Positions 1-14,000 of a DNA stretch of 64,000 bases are shown piece after piece. The notes under the pieces were generated by a model. It searched no databases. It saw only the letters and a list, made by a program, of their open reading frames with translations, and was not told the DNA's origin. Location of the stretch: NCBI GenBank assembly GCA_023935145.1, contig CM043698.1, positions 34,629,001-34,693,000 of the forward strand. Reading direction: 5' to 3'. Each line of letters opens with the position of its first letter. The first letter of the stretch is position 1. Position numbers and translations under genes: made by a program. The DNA is from Bretschneidera sinensis. Lineage: Eukaryota > Streptophyta > Magnoliopsida > Brassicales > Akaniaceae.

Positions 1-1646
1 TTTGAGATTTGAAAGAGACATTTTAACTTCAGGTGCCTAACCTCAATAATTGGAGATACTTTAGAATAAAGTGTCTAACCTCCATTGATAGATTGTTTTC
101 ATGTACGACATATGATACATTTTTTGGGGTACCAGTCGACACATTGTGGCCCTTCAATTATCCAACTTTTTTTGTATATGTGATCACTCTTAACAAAAAT
201 TGCATTTAATTTGAGATTGTGCATAAGCTTTAGTTAATTAGTTGTCGGGTAATTTTGTCCCTAACATGGTGATGAATTAATGATTTTATTTTTATCTATT
301 CTTTGGCAAACAAATTGAAGAAGCAGAATCCCACATAAACTGATATTCAAACCTAAAATATTATATCACTACAACGTTACTCAAGAATTTCATTTATTTG
401 TTCTCTGGACTTATTTGTATTCTACCGCTAATCTTTGCTTAGCTCTGAATTTACCATTTTACCACAATAGTTAATTAAGCAAGCCGAGTGCAATTTCTCT
501 GATTAGTTATGCGAATCTGAATTGAAAGATTGTTTATGTACGGACGTAAATATGCATGTAGATCGAATGATAGATACAACGAGCTTTTAATTTATCTTTT
601 ATCTTTTTTCTATCACAAAAACTATTTTTATCTATTAGAATTTTTGATAGGGATGATCAGGAGTCTTGCTGGCCATAAGCTGCTCAAAGCTCAACTCAGT
701 AAAACTTTCTTGCTAAGCTTGAGGTTTGTTTTTTCAATGATGATCTAACTTACTTTTAATTTATATCCATTCGTCCACGTAACAATTCTCTTTATTAGTC
801 TTTATTTATAAAGGAGTGATTACTTTGAAGAATCAAGTTCAATATCTCAACACACATTCAGTATATTTGACTTGATTCAATAATTATTGAATCAAAAGCT
901 GATGGTTGGCTCAGGTTCGTCCTTTGGCTTGTTTAGTTAATGAGTTGATCGATTCACGAACTGAGCTGAAATGTATTTTATATATATTTTAAGTTAACAT
1001 ACTCTTATTTGGGTTCGAAAGCTCGAATACTCAGACCTAAAAATTCAAACTTATGTGAACTCGAAGCTGACTCGATCGGGTTCGAGAAAGCTTAAAAAAA
1101 TAAGTACAAACTAAACTCAATTTCGAATTTTCATATTAAGTTTAAGAGCACTATGACAGATCACAAGTGATTTATCCCTATTACTCTGGTATATGGAGAT
1201 CCGATCTCCAACCTTAAAGCATCAAACAATTTTTTATTAAAGAAAACACTTTTAACTTGATGGAAATTCCATGTATTAAACCATAGAAAATGATATATAG
1301 CTCATGCAAGATCTAATTAGTCTATGACTATATATATATATTATGCACATCAAAGAAGCGAAGATCTAGCTAGCTAGCTCAATACATAGATAGCAGAACT
1401 TCATATTTTATGACTTTATCTTGACAATTAAGTCTATCGATCACTAGTTTAGAATTAAAAAGAATTAATCATCCCAAACGAATGATCATGGATAAAAGAA
1501 AAGATAAAGGGGAGAATCATCATGTCATAAATAAAAAACCAAAAGAACATAATGATTAGGATCAGTAATTAGGAGACACATCTTTGATGGACCACTAAAT
1601 GCTGAGTTTGAGAGGAGTACAATATATATTGTATACTTTTTTTAAC

Positions 1647-1669
1647 GAGAGAGAGAGAGAGAGAGAGAG
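1647..1669. repeat. (GA)n microsatellite
   Basis: An uninterrupted GA dinucleotide run of about 23 bases, visible directly in the sequence. Confidence 0.95.
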
Positions 1670-3924
1670 CTTTCTTTAACGAAAGAGGCAAAGACCAAAA
1701 AAAGAGGACTATAATATATATTGTGTCAACCACATTGGATGCTTGTTCCCTCCTCCTCATATGTCATATCTATATGTTTTGAGAACTAATTAATTAATTA
1801 AACCATCAAAGTTAAATGCACCTCTATACTCATATCCTCAATTATTATTTAAAGATAATGTAACTTTCTTCAAAGAGGTATTATTTGTTATTATTTTTAT
1901 AATAAAGAAGTATAGAAGAATAGATTATTAATTTATGGTCACTAGGTGCGTAATCGAGTTTCCTTTAAAAAAAAATGGTGGGTGAGTTTCCAACCTTACT
2001 CAACAGGGAATGCCGCCTCTTTTATATATATATATCATCCTTCCTATATAGCTATTGGAATTTGGAACGTAAGAATGTTCCTTTCTTTTCAGGAGAAAAA
2101 AAATCAAGAACTAGTAGCTAATTCAATAAAGACAACTCTAGCTCTAGTCTGATCTAAACACAAAAGTCAGTGCCTCACTAACATGAATCCTGAGATATAA
2201 TGGTATCAAATTGACAACATGCATTAGAAAGATAAAAAAAAAAAAAAACTTTTGACCAATTATATACTTTAAATCAAGCAACCAAACGAAATACTACCCA
2301 TAAAGTAAATTACTAATTTTATGACGTATCATGAAATTATGGTAATAATTTTTCAGTTTATTATAACGACAATAAAAACATGACAAGAACTGATTGACGT
2401 GATCTAAAATAATAATCTATTTTCATAGTTCACATAAGAACACTAAAATAAAAATACTTAAAGATTCAAGATTGTTGGAGTTCAAAAGAGAACTTTAATT
2501 TGTTAAACACCATCCATTATACTTTTTTTTTGCCCAAAAAGGATATATTATATGTATATTAGATCTAAATCTTGTTTTGGGAAGAGAGAGACACATCACC
2601 AACCAGATGGTGAAGGAAGAAGAAAAGCAAAGTAGGCCATGTCGGCCAATGTTTGCCCTATCAGGCTATCATTATAGTCAAAATGGTTTTTTGCTCATTC
2701 AAACTTTTGGACGAATATCGGCTAATTAATATTTATGAATTGGACAATATATATTTATATGCCCCACAAATGTATCTTTTCTTTTAGGTTGATTTTATAA
2801 CATAAAATACCCAGCACAAAATACCATCAATATCACCTTTTCAACATGAAATGAAGGCAACCCTTTTGGATTCTATGGCCGACTTGCAGCCACGGTTCCC
2901 ATTTTTCTATGCTAGCTCTTTGCATGGAAAGACCCACTTAGCTAACAAAGAATAGTAGCTAGGTCAAAGATTATAGGAAATTCTTAGATAGTTGAAATTT
3001 TGAAATTTATATTTTTTTAATAAAACATATTGATTTAGTCTATAATTAGCCACGTGATACTTAGACAAAGAATTTCTCTATTGTTGGCTAAAAAAATGAG
3101 CTAATTTTTAAGATTCAAGTAAAGGGCATTTTGTTATACTAGTAAAAAATGATCTGGGTCAACAATTTATCAATTATTTGCTTCAAATTGAATTTAGTGC
3201 GACTTTGTTGCATGTGAGTGCTTTGCACAGACCTTATGGGTCCACTAGATATGACAAGAGATGTTTGTCTCCTTAAAGAGGGAGAAGAAAAGCTCAAATC
3301 TTTCACTTGAAGATGTGTTAAACTGATCTAAAACCAAAATTTGTAAATATTATTAATACTTAAAAGTCAATCAAAGCTACTTATAAATTATAAAATAATT
3401 AGTTATGCAATTAAAAAACGCGTGAAAATCTTATAAATTAGTGACTCTATGTAAAACTCAATTAATTTGTAGTATTACAAAGAAATTCAGATGAGAAATG
3501 GATCAAGAGGAACCTGTTCATAGTTAATGATAGCAGCACCCGACAGGTAAATAGTTGCAGTATTCAATCAAAAGAGAGAAATATATGTCTGTTTTGATTA
3601 CTCAAATCAAATTCTTTACTTTCAATCTTTCATCAAACAGACATTGACATTTACTTGGCCAGATGGGGCCCTTAACGACGTTTTACTGACTGGTTGTAAT
3701 ATCAATTTCCAGAAAGGACAGAAAAATTTATGCGTTTCATAGTGACTGACATGATTAAAGAAGAATCATCATCTATTCATCTCTTTCTTGTCAACTTTGC
3801 TTAGAACGAGAGGGAGAGAGATGTTTGATTTGGTTAATTATTGGCTTCCATATATTTACAAACAATTTCTTGGCTTCTTTAATTAATTTAAAAACTATGT
3901 AAGTACCGTCTATAAATTATGCGG

Positions 3925-3949
3925 TATATATATATATATATATATATAT
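3925..3949. repeat. (TA)n microsatellite
   Basis: An uninterrupted TA dinucleotide run of about 25 bases in non-coding DNA. Confidence 0.95.
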
Positions 3950-4679
3950 GTCACATCTGAAATAAAATTTAAATAGTTCAGACTTAACACATATGTTATG
4001 TTTATCAATTTGTAAAACTTAAGTAAAGTACATGACACTAATTAAAACTATAATTAATCTTAATATGATCTTTATTTACGTGACGTGTATTGAGAGATCA
4101 AGTTTATGATTGATTTGATTAACTTGATAGATTCGTGGTTTTGAATTGATAAATTAAACTTACGATTTAACGTGAAAAGTTTGACTTACCTAAAAATTTA
4201 TTTACGTTAATAAGATATATCATATTACTAAACCACATGAGCAATTAATTAATGCATAATTACATCCATAAGATAGAGATATACAATAAATATTTTTCTA
4301 AGAAAGTGCAAGAAAAAAACTTACAATATGCAGTCTCACACACAAACACATGGCAATATGTATATATATTACAAAAACACAACTATCTTACATTAAGTGA
4401 TCATAAAAACAAGAAATGAAGAGTAGCTGTAGCCCTATCTAACTCCTAAGCGAAGCTGCCTCAGATTCAAAAAGCTCACACAACTTTCTGTGCAAGATCA
4501 CTGTAACACATCATACTAAGCTTTAATCGATGGCAAACACATGCTGCAGCCATGTATACAGTACCCTTTAGTTCATTCTTAATTTTTCTACCAGTACCTT
4601 TCTTTATATATATATATATGTTTTTCTTCACTAGTGAAATGACATGATTAATTAAGGAGCACTAATTAACATACAAAAA

Positions 4680-5405
4680 TCAATAGCTCCACAGACTTTC
4701 TCCATCAGAAATCTCCGGTGAATCATCAGACGGCTGCGGCGAGCTTATTCTAGGAGGAGAAACCATCATCCCTTCTGCCATGTCCACCAGCAAATTAGGC
4801 ATGTTCAAGAACTCCTCCTCATCAAAAAACCACTCTCCTCTTGCTGCCACGTGCCGTGACGTCAACGACTGACCGTACGTCTCTGTATTACCATCAGCCG
4901 AAGTTTCACTTTCATGTTTTCTTAAGGCAGCAGCAGCTGCAGCCGCATTGCGTATATCCGCTGAAGCCATAGACTTAGGCACTGGGTACTTCCCAATCCA
5001 ATCCGGGAAATTTACTACAGCTTCACTTCCTTTTAAGGCTAATGCCGCCACGTCATAGGCCGCAGCCGCCATCTCCGGTGTAAGGTACGTGCCGAGCCAT
5101 ATACGGGTCGTCTTACGCGGTTCCCGAATCTCCGACACCCATTTACCGCTTCGGCACCGGATTCCACGATACATTGTGTGTTTCCCGGTGGAACTTGAGG
5201 CCATAGTAGGTTGGGTGGGTTTAGGGTTTTCACACGTGGGAGATGGGTTTTCACACGTGGGAGATGGGTTCTCACACGTGCGAATGGGGACTGCTGTTGG
5301 GGTATTAAGGTCAATGAGTAGTTGTGGTAATGTTGTGGGTGACTGGATATGATGACCAGGTTTGTCGATTTGGGGCTCGTTGGTGCATTTATTAGGGTCT
5401 GTCAT
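4680..5405 (-). CDS. AP2/ERF transcription factor, DREB type
   Basis: Single-exon gene of 241 codons on the minus strand. One AP2 DNA-binding domain lies at about residues 78-135, recognised by [28 protein letters not shown] and [14 protein letters not shown]. Within the domain the two residues that separate DREB from ERF proteins are Val (KWV) and Glu (REP), the DREB state, so binding to DRE/CRT-like elements is expected from family knowledge. An alanine run follows at about 154-160, then an acidic C-terminal half that ends in LWSY, a motif seen at the C-terminus of several DREB groups and linked to activation. Residues 44-64 hold a three-fold PTCENPS-type heptad repeat. The absence of introns is normal for this family. 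The ATG at 5403-5405 has a TATA box about 95 bp upstream. The exact subgroup (A-4 or A-5 like) is not settled. Confidence 0.93.
   Translation of the reverse strand: MTDPNKCTNEPQIDKPGHHIQSPTTLPQLLIDLNTPTAVPIRTCENPSPTCENPSPTCENPKPTQPTMASSSTGKHTMYRGIRCRSGKWVSEIREPRKTTRIWLGTYLTPEMAAAAYDVAALALKGSEAVVNFPDWIGKYPVPKSMASADIRNAAAAAAALRKHESETSADGNTETYGQSLTSRHVAARGEWFFDEEEFLNMPNLLVDMAEGMMVSPPRISSPQPSDDSPEISDGESLWSY
5224..5285 (-). repeat. 21-bp coding minisatellite in the AP2/ERF gene
   Basis: Three head-to-tail 21-bp units starting at 5224, 5245 and 5266. The first two are identical and the third is diverged. Each contains CACACGTG, so each carries a G-box core CACGTG. The unit is a multiple of three and adds the heptapeptide PTCENPS to the N-terminal disordered region without disturbing the frame. 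Confidence 0.9.
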
Positions 5406-5498
5406 ATAAAATAAGGATATATACTATAAGATAGGGACTTTAATTTTCTAAGATGAGGATGATAATATATGAGAGAGAGTTCATTGCTGCTATGCGTA

Positions 5499-5506
5499 TA
5501 TTTATA
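5499..5506 (-). promoter_or_regulatory. TATA box of the AP2/ERF gene
   Basis: On the minus strand the sequence reads TATAAATA about 95 bp upstream of the start codon at 5405, which leaves room for a 5' UTR of roughly 60 bases. A good consensus match at a sensible distance, but placed by eye only. Confidence 0.65.
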
Positions 5507-7751
5507 TGGTTGGTACTAAAAAGGCGAAAGCGCGGGGATTTCGTGGGGCAAATCGTGGCAGCCAATTGTTTTAATTAATTTCTAGTCCCATGACACTTTT
5601 TTCGTGGAAAATGATAGTAGCAGCTAGCTTCTGTATGGCGGTGGATTGATTTTTTTTTTTCTTTTCAAAGTGTCTGAATTTAAGTGAATATGAGTAATAA
5701 TTAACGATTTTAAGATGAACACGGGTGTTAATATTTAATATTTTACGGATTTTGATAAAGTTTAAATTTGACCTCGAACGCTTATTAAATTCAATTTTAT
5801 GTTATATTTTTCATACAATTTTAAGATTTTTTTTTGAATTAAAGAATAAATTAAATTTTAAGTTAAATTCAAATAAGATATAATACCCAATTTTATCTGT
5901 ACCCACATATTTATATTTAACAATAAACGGATTAAAATAACAACGAGTATCAAAAAGTTTAATGAATACGAGTTTGATTTTAAAAATAAAAAGTTAAAAT
6001 GGATACAGATAAGATACAGGTAATAAGTTTTATTAAACGAGGTTCAAATGATGGATAGGATAAAGTTCATGCCATTAGCAGTTACTTTGATTCTTCTTAA
6101 TAGTGTTATTATTAATATTATTTTTGAAAATAATGAAGGAATTGATATTGACAGTGAGCGCACGCGCATTAGGTACTTAGCTGTTATCTACGTACGGTGT
6201 GATATATAGTGACTTCAACCTTTGGATCGATCATTTTCAGTTTTTGAGTCGTAAGATGGAGATGATGTGGATAGGAGTAGTGGTTACAGTGTTATAATCC
6301 AAACCAATGTTATTAAATAAGGTTTCAAGTTCACAGATTCAAGCCGAAATGGAAGTACTAGGAAATATGCGATGAGCGCGCACACGCACTTGGCTTGCCC
6401 AGCTAATAATTAGCTGGATTGATTTATGGGGCTAATTAAGTTTATTTAATTTCATGGTAATTAACGCTGTTCTTAAATTTAGTCTCTAACTTAATCATAA
6501 CAAAATAATTAATTATTAATGGGATAATTTCACATTAATTGAATTATCAAATCAAGGGAATTAGAGAAAAAAAACAAGTAGACATTTTACATGTTACAAT
6601 AAGTAGAGAACTCGGTAGAAGTTCCATGAGGACCTTATTACTTTGATTTTAGTTATGAAAATGGCATGGATTTTTATAATTGGACAATAATGAGATGTCA
6701 ATTATTAGTTTAATTAGTTGGTAAAATCATTTATCGTTGTATAAGAGAACATAAATGACTTCTTACGAGGTTGACTTATCTACTGTAAAAACTGTGAAGT
6801 AAAACATACAATGCATTATTTTTACATATGGAGTTAGATTCTTTAAATTTCAGGATTAAGTGGAGATTACTTCATAAACAAAATTTTTGTATATTACATA
6901 TTTTACTTCACAGTTTTAAATAAATTAATCACCAAAAGTAAAATAAAAAGCGAATAAATCACGACAAAATATCAAAGGGAAGGAATAAAGACTTTTTGGA
7001 AGGTGTTCATCTTGAGTCTTGACTCACCAACCAAATAATTGTTTCTCTTGAAAATATATCAATTTCTTTTATTACATCCATGAATTTTAACTTACTAATT
7101 TTTCATCACAAACTTTTTTTTTTTATCCATATTGACCCAAAGATTTAATACCAAGACCTCAAAACTCTCTGATAATAAAAATTTATAGCAATAATTAATG
7201 AACCAAAAATTATTGATGGGTAAATAGTAAATCATTTGATATGATTGATAAATACAATTTAATCACCTAGTATCTCTTTCTGTTGATTAGTCAATTTACC
7301 TGATATTAGGAGTGTTTGATACGTTGATTAGAAAGAATTAGGTTATGGCCCAATCGGGTATTCTCATATAATTCCTTGGAAAAACAAATTCTTTTTTAAT
7401 CTGAAATTCTCTTGGATCCCATTTTCATGTTTGCATTTTAACCCAAAAAGGGTGGGGACGACAAACAAGACTTATGTTTCTTCAGACATGGTTTGCTATA
7501 GTCAAAGTTCTCAAACCATGTTGTCTGGTCTGGTGGCTAAAATCTAAACAGTCCCTTGGGACAATATTTGGCCAGCAAGGAATTCTTTTTTCATGCATTA
7601 ACCAGAAGACAACCATTGCCGTTTGCAGTGTCTCACACGTTTTTTATTATCAGAAAAGGAACAAACACCAGGGTTATCCCCTGGGAACACACACGGTTTT
7701 GATGTTGGTGGTTACTTAGGTGTTTTGAAGAAGAAAAAAAAGTAATTTGTT
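5507..7751. other. Intergenic, non-coding
   Basis: Upstream region of the minus-strand AP2/ERF gene followed by AT-rich DNA. No convincing protein-coding frame was found. It ends at the 8-bp target duplication of the hAT-like element. Confidence 0.6.
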
Positions 7752-7759
7752 CTCTGCAG
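7752..7759 (+). repeat. Left 8-bp target site duplication of the hAT-like element
   Basis: CTCTGCAG directly precedes the TAGGGGTGAGC terminus. It matches CTCTGTAG at 20111-20118 with one mismatch. Eight bases is the target duplication length made by hAT transposases. Confidence 0.75.
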
Positions 7760-8042
7760 TAGGGGTGAGCATGGAACCCGATTGATCCGTGGACCCGACC
7801 CAAACCGATATAATGGGTTGGGTCTTTTTAGAAGTTGGGTTGAGTTGGGTTAAAATTTTTTTTGAATCAAGTGGGTTGGGTTGGATCATGGGTTCAAAAT
7901 TTTCAAACCGACCCAAGCTGGTAACTCGGTCAAATATATAATTATGTTTTTTTATATATTGTATTTATTAAATATAAAATTGTGTTTAAATAATTATAGT
8001 ATAATGAATGAGTAAAATTATATCACTACAACAGAATTAGTA

Positions 8043-8286
8043 TATGCCGACGCTTCAATTCCGGCGCTTTCCACAAACGCCGCAATACAATAACTGCCTG
8101 CACTTGTTTTGTGGCACTTTAAGGAAGCGCTGCAATATACAAAGAACATATCCCGGCGCTTCAAAGCGCCGGTATTTGGTAATCAGCATATACTGGCGCT
8201 TAAAAGATATGCTCGAAATATGGCAATGGGCATATTCCGGCACTTTTAAGCGCCAGTAATTTTCAATATATATAATATAGCGCCAG
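8043..8286. repeat. Left subterminal repeat array of the CACTA element
   Basis: Repeated CCGGCGCTT, AAGCGCC and near variants occur in both orientations, including a palindrome of the form GGCGCTTCAAAGCGCC at about 8154-8169. Such arrays are the known binding sites of TNPA-type proteins in En/Spm elements. The match to the array at 18180-18420 supports both belonging to one element. Confidence 0.85.
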
Positions 8287-8420
8287 ATTTTTCTCCCAAA
8301 ATTTTTCTTCTGCATGCCCTTCTCTCCACCGCCCCGTTCTCCCAAAAAAATTTCCCTGCTCCGCCCTTAGCTTCACCACGCCGTTTCCTTCAAAATTTGC
8401 GTCCCTCCTACGAGCTCCCC

Positions 8421-11016
8421 CGGTGAGTTTCATCTCTCCTGTGTTCTTTTTTTTCCTTTGTTTTTCTCTCTTGCGCTTAACTTCCAGTGGGTCAGAGGCA
8501 TCTGTTACTTTCATCTTCTCCTGTTTCGTTGTCTTTGTTTGTATTTGGAGTTTAATGGATTTATTGAGTGGATGAGTGCCTTAATTTTCCTCTTAGTTAG
8601 ACTTCGATTTTACCAGCTTCGGTTTTTTGTTTTAATACTTTCTCTTTGTTATTTTGGGGCAATTTTGAGAATTAGTGTGGTTTGGATTCAGTCCATGTTA
8701 TATCTTCATTTCTGTTGAGATCTTCTTAAGCTAATTGGTTTTAATTCTTTGTGGTTTCTTTAGGAATTTATGCTTGTGCTGTTACTGCAAGTTTCCATGT
8801 ATGGTTTTCAACGTTTGAATTCCCAATTTGGTCCTTTCTTTTTTCTTGTATTCTTGAATTTCAAAGAAAGACATATGAATTTCAACGAAACCGAAGCTCG
8901 TGTTCTTTTTTTCCTTTGTTGTTCTCTCTTGAGAACAAGACTACACTGGTGATTTGATTAAATTTAGTAGGGTTTGGTGGGTTACAATGAAACAGGAGAA
9001 GAAATTTTCAGGTGAATTATTTCGGTGCTGTATCTAAGCTGAGAAGAAATAGTATTGGCTGATCTGTCAAATGTTTAGGGAGTTCTTACACTGTGCTTGT
9101 GATGCTTGTTACCACCCTAGTGTGGTCGTTTATTGGTTTAGTGTTTTTCATGATGAGTTCCTGAATTTTATTATTTTTATTTTTTGATAAATGATGAGTT
9201 CCTGATTGGTTTAATGTCTTTTGTTAGTTGGAAACTATTATTAAACCTTTTTATGTTGTTAAAAAGAAAACTAAATTCTTAGCTTAAACTTGTTCAATCA
9301 GGCCAAGGCTATAACTTGTTCTGTACCCCTTTGAAACATTGAAAATACTTTCTTTTAAGTTAGTTATCATTTGCTTGTATGAGTTATATTTCAATTTCAA
9401 ATGTTGCCCGAAACAAAGTTTTCATTAGACCATGTTATATTATAATGCATTTAAATATTAAAAAAAAGATTGACTTGTGTATGGATTTTTCTTTTCATTG
9501 CTTCTTTATATCTATATTTCTTTTAAAATGACAACTAATCTTAGCCTTCTCAACATCATGGTTCTTTATCTTTTTTCTTTCTATTTTTTTGCTTATTTTG
9601 AACTTTTTGTGAAATTTTTGCTGATTTAGCTTTATCTAATTATCATTTCTTAAGGATGCATTACAAAAAAGGAGTGAGAGAGAGAGGGAAGGTTGTTTGA
9701 CTTTCTTCTAAATTCTTCTTGTTATCTGCAGCTTGTGGTGTGGAAATTTCTTCACAGCTTGGAAGGTTCCGAGGTATTGCCTACCAAAAATGCATTGTTG
9801 AAGCAGACTAATTGTGTTGGATTATTGCTTTCTGTTTCCTGTTCTTATTACATTCTCTGTTTTTATTTTATTCTTTTGGCCAAGAACTTTTTTTAGTTAT
9901 ATTCCCTTTCTAGTTAGTATTAGTAGATCTTCATTTGAGAACAACTATATTCTATTTACCTATAATAAAAGCTAGTTTATAAAACAGAGGGTTATCCATT
10001 TTAGTACCTGTGAATATAGAGAAAATAATTGATTTTTCTATAATTTTAGTAATATTGCTCTGATCGGCTTCAAGGGAGGCATGAAGTAACTTAGTGTGTG
10101 ATTCATGTGCACACATGAAATCTGCTAAGCCATGTCCCAAATTTTGTGCATGTCTTTAATGCTATATGTCATATGCTAATTAACATTCCAGCTTTCCATT
10201 CATGCTTTAAAATTGAGTTAGAATACTGAATTTTTTAAGTGTAACCACATGCCACCACTTTTGATGAAGTTTGCCAATTGCTTTGGGGAATTCAATTTGC
10301 TGGAGTATATAATGGCAATATATAATAATAATGATTATGCTAATTTAAATAATTTTTAGAATTAATAATTATCTTGATAATAATACGATTATATATGAAT
10401 ATTAATATTAAAATGTCTTATTATATCGTAATAGTATTATTATGATCATATATATTATAATTTTATTATTATTTTATTTCTACATATTATATTAGTTTTT
10501 AATTATTCTTATACTTAATAAGGTTATTATTATAATATAATAATTATTAACAAAAATAATAATTATATAATTTCATATTTAGTAATAATATGTAGTATTA
10601 TTTAAATAAAAATAATATGTTATTATTTTCATAAATTATTATAATAAAATGAAATTAGTAATAATCTTATTTTAATAATAGTAATAATAATAAATATTTA
10701 TAATAAATTATTATAAAATCATACAATTATTATAAATACTTATATATATATTTATTATCATTATTATTGTATTATTATTATTATTTCAATAATTTTTATG
10801 TTACTAATTTATATTAAGACTGTAATAATTATTAATATTAATAATTTGCTGAGACCAATTGCCAACATGAGTTTGTATTAATTTGTTGTTATCAATTTCA
10901 GTTCATCCACTTACCAATCAAATCGAAGTTTGTGATTATGCATACTTTTGCCAAAAATATTACAATACTGACTTGATTAATATTGTTTTAGGAAAGTCTA
11001 TTGGCGTCATCTAAAA
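8421..11016. other. CACTA interior without coding: presumed 5' leader intron
   Basis: Between a probable non-coding first exon (about 8287-8420, C-rich, ending at a GTGAGT donor) and the TNP2 start there is no recognisable coding sequence. It includes an extreme AT-only block at about 10318-10850. A long leader intron in the transposase transcript is the simplest reading, but this is inference. Confidence 0.45.
10318..10850. repeat. Low-complexity A/T block (TAA/TTA rich)
   Basis: About 530 bases made almost only of A and T, built from TAATAATA, TTATTATTA and TATATA words on both strands. It can pair with itself in many registers. It lies upstream of the transposase coding region inside the CACTA element. 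Confidence 0.85.
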
Positions 11017-14000
11017 ATGGATAAAAGTTAGATAGATAAACCGAGATCGAGTAAAACCTATATGGATGGTGTTGCAAACTTCATTAGATTTACGTGTCAG
11101 AAAGCTTGTGCTCGTGGTAGTATTGTTTGTCCATGTAAGAGATGTGGTAATTGTTATTCATTCGAACCATAAATTGTTCAGGAGCATCTATTGTATAACG
11201 GGTTTAGTCCCGGTTACACCGAGTGGGTTTTTATGGGGAGAAAGTCTCTCATATAGACCACCCTCACACTAGTTCACAACCCACTAGTGTTCCAGGTGGC
11301 TTCATGGGACGAGATGACGTGTTGGATTTGCTCCGAGGTGCCTTCCAAGTTACTTGTGAAAACTCAAACAATGAACCGTTAAGTTTAGGAATCGAAGTGG
11401 GATCTTCAAATGAGCATGGTGAAAAGCAATAGGCTCATGGTGGGTTTGAGTTCAATAATTGTGGTGATCCTTCAGATGTCGAACATCCAGTTCGTTCTGC
11501 TATTGATGAGACGACTCAGTATCGCAACTTGATGAAAGATTACGATACTGAACTTTATCCGGGTTGTCAGAATTTCACAAAGTTAAGTTTCATGTTATAT
11601 TTACTACACTTCAAATGTTTGAATGGGTGGTCTGGCAAATCTCTGACTATGTTGCTTGAGTTTATCAACATGACATTTTCGATGTGTGCACCATTGCCAT
11701 CAAATTATTATGAAGCCATGAAGATTATCAAAGGATTGGGTCTTGGGTATGAGAAGATTCATGTTTGTCGTAATGACTGCACACTGTATTGGGGTGAGCA
11801 TTTGAATGATGAATTTTGTCATGCGTGTGGCGTGGCACGGTGGGTCAAAAACACAGTTGATGATGAGGATCCATTGAATGAGATGGATGGTCAATCGAAA
11901 AAGAAAAAGCCAGCTAAGGTATTGCGTAATTTTCTGCTAATACCGAGATTGAAGAGGATATATATGTCATCTAAAACGGCTTCGTTGATGAGATGGCATG
12001 ACAAAGATCGGACAAAGGATGGGATTTTAAGACATCCTGCGGATGGATTAACCTGGAATGAATTGGATAGATTGTATCCCGATTTTGCAGCTGATCCTCG
12101 GAGTGTTAGGCTTGGCTTAGCTAGTGACGGGTTCAATCTCTTTTGAACAATGAGTTCAACCTATAGCACATTGCCCATTATTTTGGTCCCATACAACTTG
12201 CCACGATGGCTTTGCATGAAGCAAACATCCTTCATCCTTTCAATAGTGATTTCTGGTGAGAGAAGCCCCAGTAATGATATTGATATCTTTTTGCAGTCTC
12301 TAATGGAAGAGTTGAAACAATTATGGGATAGTGTTGATGCGTTTGATGCGTCCACTAATCAAAGCTTTAAGCTTCGCGCTTCTATTCTTTGGACCATTAA
12401 TGATTTTCCAACCTATGCAAACTTATCTTGTTGGAGCACCAAGGGGTGGGTTGTTTGTCCATGTTGTGGGGAATCTACGCATTCTGTATGGTTAAAGCAC
12501 GGGGGAAAGTTTTGCTATATGGGTCATCTTCGATGGTTAGCAGAAAACCATGAGTTTCGTTTTCAAAAGGATCAATTTGATGGCACCATAGAGTTGGGAT
12601 CTGCTCCTGTTCCACCATCTGGGCACAATGTTTTAAGACAACTAGAGGGTGAAAACTATAGCTATGGTAAAACCTCGAAGCCTTCTAAGAAGAGGGCAAG
12701 AGAGGATGTTGGTGCCTCTACGGGGCAAGTTCTAGTGGATGAAGTTGATAACCTTTTTGAGGGTGTGGACGATTTTCTTGAAAATGTTGATAATGAGGAT
12801 ATTCCTATGGATGAGGGAGTTGTAGATACGGTGTGGAAAAAAAGAAGCATATTTTTTGAGTTACCATATTGGAAAGACAATCTATTGCGTCATAATTTAG
12901 ATGTGATGCATATAGAGAAGAATGTATGTGATAATTTGATTGGAACAATATTGAATATAGATGGTAAGACTAAAGATAATAAGAAGGCATGCCGCGATCT
13001 CGAGGAAATTGGTATTAGAAAAAACCTCCATTTAGTTGTTCTTCCTAATGGAAAAGATCACTCGCCTCCAGCATGCTACACTGTGTCCACGAAGGAGAAA
13101 TCAAATTTCTTGACAGTTTTGGAAAATCTTAAAGTTCCTGATGGGTATGCATCAAACATCTCGAGATGTGTCAACCTAAAAGATCGTAAGCTGTTAAACT
13201 TAAAGAGTTATGACGGTCACATATTGATGCAAGAAATCCTTCCGATTGCCTTAAGAGCATTTTTGCCTAGACATGTTCTATCAGTTGTGTCTGAGTTATC
13301 ATCATTTTTCAAAGCTTTATGCTCTAAAGCCCTTGATCCCCATGAGCTTGACTTATTGGAGTCGCGTGTTGCTTTGACACTCTGCCATTTGGAGAAAATA
13401 TTCCCCCCGGGTTTCTTTACCATTATGGTTCATCTTATCATTCACTTAGCCTCCGAGACTAGACTTAGGGGTCCCGTACACTACAGGTGGATGTATCCTG
13501 TTGAGAGGTTAGATGTTCAAAGCTATTTTGTGCACTTTGTTTTTTTTGTTATATATTGGATACTTAATTAATCTTTAATTTTTTGGCTTCGCAAGGTATT
13601 TAGTGCACTTGAAATCTTACGTACGTAATAGAAGTCGATCCGAGGGGTTAATTGCTGAAGGGTACAATGGGGAAGAGTGTCTAACATATTGCTCCCAATA
13701 CTTCAAAGGTGTAGAGATAAGATTCAACCGTCCCCAAAGGAACAATGATATTGTAAATTTTCCGGATGAATACATGTTTTCCTCTGCTGGACGGATAATG
13801 GGAAAGATTGTGAGTGTTGAGCTCGATGACATGTCATTGGCTCAAGCACATCGTTATGTGTTGCTCCATAATGATAAACTTTCTGACCTTCGTAGGTTAG
13901 TATCAATAAAGGAACTCAATATGGTATCATGTGTTTAAATTGAGTTTTTATTACTTGTTGTTAGCACTGTGATGGCTAATAGTTACATAAAAACATCAAT

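Larger units (their letters stand above)
1..4400. other. Non-coding AT-rich stretch
   Basis: No open frame here shows recognisable protein character. The stretch is AT-rich and carries simple repeats, a (GA)n run at 1647-1669 and a (TA)n run at 3925-3949. Around 900-1100 there are scattered TCGA-containing words in both orientations that resemble decayed MITE sequence, but no ends could be defined. The last few hundred bases before 4680 probably include the 3' UTR of the minus-strand AP2/ERF gene. Confidence 0.6.

Noticed and set aside
360..375. A 16-mer ATTATATCACTACAAC identical to the left CACTA junction at 8018-8033, as a second CACTA terminus
   Set aside because: No GGCGCTT-type subterminal repeats or CACTA coding nearby. 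The match is short and AT-rich, so chance or a tiny scrap is more likely.
5039..5352. Open frames on both strands overlapping the AP2/ERF gene
   Set aside because: They are shadows of the AP2/ERF frame with no independent protein character.
11066..11432. Independent small genes in the 11.0-11.4 kb region
   Set aside because: These are pieces of the TNP2 N-terminus separated by stops and a frameshift.
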